Of a stretch of 64,000 bases of DNA, positions 59,967-64,000 are shown one piece after another. The stretch spans positions 4,464,001-4,528,000 of the forward strand of contig CBDCPM010000004.1 of the NCBI GenBank assembly GCA_965220265.1, written 5' to 3'. This stretch comes from Bin87 sp965220265 (GTDB taxonomy: Bacteria; Chloroflexota; Dehalococcoidia; Lucifugimonadales; UBA3495). The position numbers were made by a program, and so were the translations under genes. The notes under the pieces are model-generated. The model made no database searches. It was given only the letters and a program-made list of their open reading frames with translations, and was not told the origin of the DNA. Position 1 is the first letter of the stretch; every line of letters starts with the position of its first letter.

Positions 59967-61535
59967 TTGTCCACACAAGAAGAAGCGATCACCGACCCGA
60001 GTTTGGAAAACCTGCTCCGGCTGCAGGATCAGGCCGCGCTGGGGGGCGGACAGCGTCGCGTTGACCAGCAGCACCAGCGGGGCAAGATGACGGCCCGCGA
60101 GCGGCTCAACGCGCTGATGGACGACGGCACGTTCACGGAGATTGATCGCTTCGTCACCCACCGTACCACCGACTTCGGTCTGGCGGACCGGACCTTCCTC
60201 GGCGACGCGGTGGTCACGGGCTACGGCAACATCGACGGGCGTCAGGTGTTTGCGTACGCACAGGACTTCACGGTGTTCGGTGGATCGCTTTCCGAGGTGG
60301 TGGGCCAGAAGATCTGCAAAGTGATGGACCTGGCAGCGAAAACGGGCTGCCCGATGATCGGCATCTGCGATTCTGGCGGAGCGCGAATCCAGGAAGGGGC
60401 GTTGAGCCTGGCCGCCTACGGTGACATTTTCCTGCGGAATACCATGTACTCGGGGGTGGTGCCGCAGATATCGGTCATCATGGGGCCTTCGGCGGGAGGT
60501 GCGGTCTACTCGCCAGCGATCACGGACTTCATCTTCATGGTTCGGGGAACCGGCCAGATGTATATCACCGGGCCGGACGTGGTCCGGGCGGTGACCGGCG
60601 AAGATGTGACCCACGAACAACTCGGCGGCGCGGACGCCCACGCGGCCCGCAGCGGCGTGGCGCACTTTGTTCACGATTCGGAGGAAGAGTGCCTGGAGGA
60701 ACTGCGCCGGCTGATTTCGTTTCTGCCGCTGAACAACCTGGACGACCCGCCGGGCTACCGCTTCGGCGACCCGATCGACCGCGCTGACGAAGTCCTGCGT
60801 GGAATAGTGCCGGCGGAGCCGAACCGGCCGTACGACATTCGCGAAATCATTTACAACCTCGTTGACGATGAGGACTTCATGGAAGTCCAGGCCGGGTACG
60901 CGCCAAACGTCGTGGTGGGTTTCGGCAGGATGGCCGGGCGGACGGTGGGATTGGTGGGCAACCAGCCGGCATATATGGCGGGAGTGTTGGACATCAACGC
61001 GTCGGCCAAGGCGGCACGGTTCGTACGGTTCTGCGACTGCTTCAACGTGCCCCTGGTGACGCTGGTGGACGTGCCGGGTTTCATGCCGGGAACTGAGCAG
61101 GAGTACGGAGGCATCATTCGACACGGGGCAAAGCTGATCTACGCCTACGCGGAGGCGACCGTGCCCAAGGTGGCGTTGATTACGCGCAAAGCCTACGGCG
61201 GGGCGTATATCGTGATGAGCAGCAAGCACCTGCGTTCGGACGTGAACCTCGCCTGGCCCAGTGCAGAGATCGCCGTCATGGGTCCGGACGGAGCGGTGAA
61301 CATCATCTACCGCGAGGACATCAGCAACGCGGAGGACCCTGACGCCCGCCGCGCCGAGCTCATCGCCGACTACCAGGAGCGGTTCACTAACCCCTATGTC
61401 GCCGCCAATCGGGGTTACTTGGACGACGTGATCGATCCGGCGGCGACAAGGCCGACGATCATTCGCGCACTGGAAATGCTGCAAAACAAGCGGGACACGC
61501 TGCCAGCCAAAAAGCACGGTAATATCCCGCTGTAG
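59967..61535 (+). CDS. Acyl-CoA carboxyltransferase (PccB/MmdA type)
   Basis: This 522-residue carboxyltransferase is of the beta type found in propionyl-CoA carboxylase or methylmalonyl-CoA decarboxylase. The start is TTG 59967, supported by GGAGG at 59956-59960. Features are GKMTARERLNALMDDGTF (about residues 39-56), the first oxyanion region ICDSGGARIQEG (about 132-143), GPSAGGAVYSPAITDF (about 172-187), and the second region LVDVPGFMPGTEQEYGGIIRHGAKL (about 365-389), followed by ITRKAYGGAYIVMSS (about 406-420). No biotin carboxylase or carrier gene is adjacent in the window. The acyl-CoA substrate is probably propionyl-CoA but that is not shown. Confidence 0.92.
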   Translation: MSTQEEAITDPSLENLLRLQDQAALGGGQRRVDQQHQRGKMTARERLNALMDDGTFTEIDRFVTHRTTDFGLADRTFLGDAVVTGYGNIDGRQVFAYAQDFTVFGGSLSEVVGQKICKVMDLAAKTGCPMIGICDSGGARIQEGALSLAAYGDIFLRNTMYSGVVPQISVIMGPSAGGAVYSPAITDFIFMVRGTGQMYITGPDVVRAVTGEDVTHEQLGGADAHAARSGVAHFVHDSEEECLEELRRLISFLPLNNLDDPPGYRFGDPIDRADEVLRGIVPAEPNRPYDIREIIYNLVDDEDFMEVQAGYAPNVVVGFGRMAGRTVGLVGNQPAYMAGVLDINASAKAARFVRFCDCFNVPLVTLVDVPGFMPGTEQEYGGIIRHGAKLIYAYAEATVPKVALITRKAYGGAYIVMSSKHLRSDVNLAWPSAEIAVMGPDGAVNIIYREDISNAEDPDARRAELIADYQERFTNPYVAANRGYLDDVIDPAATRPTIIRALEMLQNKRDTLPAKKHGNIPL

Positions 61536-61602
61536 GGATACGGAACCTTGCGCCGTAGGCTATCGCCGCCGGCGGGCGAGTTCATTTTCGGAGTATAACG
61601 AC

Positions 61603-62619
61603 ATGGAGTTTGGAGTCTTCTATCAAATCCCCTGCAGCGAAGGCCAAACTCCGGCCGGCCGGTACGCGGATGCGATGGCGCAGGTGCAATTGGCCGACGA
61701 ACTTGGTTACGACATAGCGTGGCTGGCCGAACTGCATTTCGCGCACCGGTTTTCGGTGATGCCGGCCCCGCTGTTGATGGCGTCGGCGCTTTCGCAAACT
61801 ACAAAACAGATCAAACTCGGAACGGCGGTGAACCTGCTGCCGCTGCATCACCCATTGCGTATAGCGGAAGAGGTGGCGACGCTGGACGTGCTGTCTGGCG
61901 GACGCGCCGTGTTCGGCGTCGGGCGAGGATCGAACCCCAACCACTACCGAGGCTACGGAATCCCTATCGAGGAACGCAACGACCGTTTCGTCGAAGGGCT
62001 GGACTTGGCTTTGCGGGCTTGGAAGGAAGACGTGCTGGACTACGATGGGAAGTACTACCAGGCCGAAGCAATACGGCTGGAACCCAAGCCCATCCAGCAA
62101 CCCCATCCACCGGTGTACGTGGCCTCTAACGGTGCCGACACTTTCCCGCTGGTGGGCAGCCTCGGACACAACATCCTGGTGACCCCTCTGATCATTACGG
62201 TCCAGGGGGTCAGCGACGGGCTGGCCCATTACCGTGACACGCTGGCAGAGCACGGGCACGATCAATCGGCTGTGAAGGTGGTGGTCAACCTGCCGGTCTA
62301 TGTCGGAGAAACACCAGAAGACGCCGGGGCGAGTTTCGCACCAACGGTGAACAACTACTTGGACACGCTGCGGAGCATGCAGAACAATTCGCGTGGGTCC
62401 AGTAGGGCCAGCCAGCTCACCTACGACGGCATATACGACGAGCTGGGAGCGATTGGCGACCCACAACAGGTTACCGAGCGGCTGAAACAGTTCCAGGAGC
62501 TTTATCAACCCCAAGAGTTCATGTGTTGGTTCAACATCGGCGGAATGCTGACCAACGAACAAGTCGGGCGGTCGATGCGGCTGTTCGCCGAAGAGGTGAT
62601 GCCGCACTTTCGAGGTTGA
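61603..62619 (+). CDS. LLM-class flavin-dependent oxidoreductase (second of two)
   Basis: This bacterial-luciferase-like FMN or F420 oxidoreductase has 338 residues. Family features are LADELGYDIAWLAELHFAHRF (about residues 30-50), KLGTAVNLLPLHHPLRIAEEVATLDVLSGGR (about 73-103) and FGVGRGSNPNHYRGYGI (about 105-121), where alkanal monooxygenases have similar loops. VYVASNGADTFPLVGSLGHNILV (about 167-189) is a further family feature. It is unlike the protein at 24644 in detail, so the two represent different subfamilies. It overlaps the rarA start by one base (TGATG). Confidence 0.9.
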   Translation: MEFGVFYQIPCSEGQTPAGRYADAMAQVQLADELGYDIAWLAELHFAHRFSVMPAPLLMASALSQTTKQIKLGTAVNLLPLHHPLRIAEEVATLDVLSGGRAVFGVGRGSNPNHYRGYGIPIEERNDRFVEGLDLALRAWKEDVLDYDGKYYQAEAIRLEPKPIQQPHPPVYVASNGADTFPLVGSLGHNILVTPLIITVQGVSDGLAHYRDTLAEHGHDQSAVKVVVNLPVYVGETPEDAGASFAPTVNNYLDTLRSMQNNSRGSSRASQLTYDGIYDELGAIGDPQQVTERLKQFQELYQPQEFMCWFNIGGMLTNEQVGRSMRLFAEEVMPHFRG

Positions 62620-63970
62620 TGATGACTGGCCAGCGAAATGCCGGCGGGCTTTTTGAGCACGGGCGTGAGAGCTACGCCCGGGAAACGGCCCCGCTGGCGG
62701 AGCGGATGAGGCCTGCCACCTTCGACGAATTCGTCGGGCAGGAGCACATCCTTGCCGAGGATCGGGTCTTGCGGCGCGCCATAGAAATCGACCGGGTGCC
62801 GTCCATCCTGTTTTGGGGGCCACCGGGCTCCGGCAAGACGACACTGGCCCGGCTGATCGCCACCACGACCCAGTCGTACTTCGAACCGGTCAGCGCGGTT
62901 TCGGCTGGGGTGGCCGATCTGCGCAAGGCCGTGGCCGGGGCGCAGGAACGCCAGGCCCTCTACCAGCAGGCCACACGATCTTGTTCGTTGACGAGATTCA
63001 CCGTTTCAACAAGGCTCAACAGGACGTGATCCTGCCCCACGTCGAAGACGGAACGATCACGTTCATCGGGGCAACCACCGAGAACCCCTCGTTCGAGGTC
63101 AATGCTCCGTTGCTTTCCCGGTGCCGGGTGTTCACGCTGAACGCCCTTGATGACGACGCAGTCACGGTCATCATCGAACGATCGCTTAAGGACAACCTTC
63201 GCGGTCTGGCAGTGCTGGCGCCGCGACTGGAGCCGGAGGCGATGGCTCACCTGGTCAACATCGCCAATGGTGACGCACGGATAGCGTTGAACGCGCTGGA
63301 GATGGCGGTGGTGGCCGCGGAGCCGGAGAAAGGCGGCGAGCGCCGCATCACGGTGGACGGCATTGCGGATGCCCTGCAACGGCGAACCCCACAGTACGAT
63401 AAGGCGGGCGACAACCACTACGACACGATTTCGGCCTTCATCAAGTCGGTTCGCGGGTCATCCCCGGATGGCGCTCTCTACTGGCTGGCACGGATGCTGG
63501 AAGCCGGCGAGGACCCAATGTTCATCGCCCGGCGACTGGTGATACTGGCGGCGGAGGACATCGGCTTGGCCAACCCGGGAGCATTGCCGGTGGCGGTGGC
63601 GGCGCAACAAGCGGTGCACTTCGTGGGTCTGCCCGAGGGGCGCATCCCCCTGGCGGAGGCGACGGTCTACCTGGCAACATCGCCGAAGAGCAACGCGTCA
63701 TACATGGGCCTGGAACGCGCGCTGGACGACGTGCGCGGTCGGCCCCACGAGCCCGTGCCGCTGCACCTGCGGAACGCGGTGACGGGCCTGATGCGGGGAA
63801 TGGGGTACGGCGCGGGGTACAAGTACAGCCACGACCACGAGGGACACTTCGAGACGCAGGAATATTTGCCGCCCGAGTTGTCCGATCGGAAGTACTATGA
63901 GCCATCGGACCAGGGTTCGGAAGCGGCGATTGCCGAACGGTTGCGCCGGTGGTGGGGCGATGGCCGCTAG
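62619..63970 (+). pseudogene. rarA: Replication-associated recombination protein RarA, one frameshift
   Basis: RarA (MgsA) is a AAA+ clamp-loader-like ATPase acting at stalled forks. The N-terminal frame (from ATG 62619, overlapping the previous stop) reads LAERMRPATFDEFVGQEHIL, then Walker A WGPPGSGKTTLARLIA (about residues 67-82) and EPVSAVSAGVADLRKAV. After ERQALYQQ, at about 62965-62975, the reading frame must change by one base to continue with HTILFVDEIHRFNKAQQD (Walker B), FIGATTENPSFEVNAPLLSR and the C-terminal GYKYSHDHEGHFETQEYLPP, ending at 63970. The rest is highly conserved and without further lesions, so a base-call error is more likely than recent loss. Confidence 0.85.
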
Positions 63971-64000
63971 AGCGAAACAGCTATAACTTCAGGTGGGCCA

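Noticed and set aside
59781..61517. A 578-codon minus-strand frame antisense to the carboxyltransferase
   Set aside because: It is a GC-rich shadow. The plus-strand protein has all carboxyltransferase motifs.

Overview
The window is a GC-rich bacterial chromosome segment with about 50 recognisable protein genes, one tRNA, several gene remnants and a small mobile-element zone. Gene content points to the Chloroflexota, most likely a Dehalococcoidia/SAR202-type lineage. The signs are a SpoIIIAA-like ATPase with an R3H domain, the PdxS/PdxT route to PLP, lipoprotein solute-binding proteins with Ala/Thr/Pro-rich linkers, and many oxidative enzymes (four P450s, a Baeyer-Villiger-type monooxygenase, two luciferase-like flavoproteins, an acyl-CoA-dehydrogenase-like flavoprotein). 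This placement is inference from gene content; no 16S rRNA gene is present.

Layout. 1-4300: a partial amidohydrolase, an MBL-fold hydrolase, a HAD phosphatase and a two-subunit CoA-transferase. 4356-6268: a two-gene ATPase plus TOPRIM-like module, a candidate defence locus. 6320-11102: arylsulfotransferase-like protein, DMT transporter, plsY, ilvE, cysC. 11486-18283: a SelW/Rdx-like selenoprotein, tmk, R3H-ATPase, pdxT-pdxS, rnc and a DsbA-like protein that also needs a UGA read as selenocysteine. 18714-24595: four tandem cytochrome P450 genes and a ferredoxin. 24644-31628: a luciferase-like oxidoreductase, aroC, aroE, a lipoprotein and valS. 31929-35681: a peptide-type ABC transporter operon with a damaged binding-protein gene and no ATPase. 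35904-46710: small membrane protein, cupin, MFS transporter, an HsdR-N-like nuclease domain, flavoenzymes, two MITE-like elements, tRNA-Ser, a MetE-like protein, an M19 dipeptidase and an IMPase. 46817-52844: NUDIX, gyrB, hpt, a decayed lipoprotein and a gamma-glutamyltransferase. 53022-58429: a binding-protein gene interrupted by two insertion sequences. 58464-63970: folK-folP, a carboxyltransferase, a second luciferase-like protein and a frameshifted rarA.

The strongest unusual signals are these. (1) Two genes have an in-frame TGA exactly where their families carry the redox cysteine: CxxU in a SelW-like protein and U-P-F in a DsbA-like protein. Both would be missed or truncated by standard gene calling. 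(2) Two 114-bp inverted-repeat elements beside tRNA-Ser each have their own perfect 8-bp target duplication, matching IS66-type transposition. (3) A binding-protein gene resumes on the far side of two adjacent insertion sequences, one an apparently intact IS110 with a 259-bp leader that could encode a bridge RNA. (4) Many single-base frameshifts, several in or beside homopolymers, affect rarA, two solute-binding proteins, a lipoprotein and a membrane protein. They may be genuine decay or long-read assembly error, and this affects every broken gene reported here.
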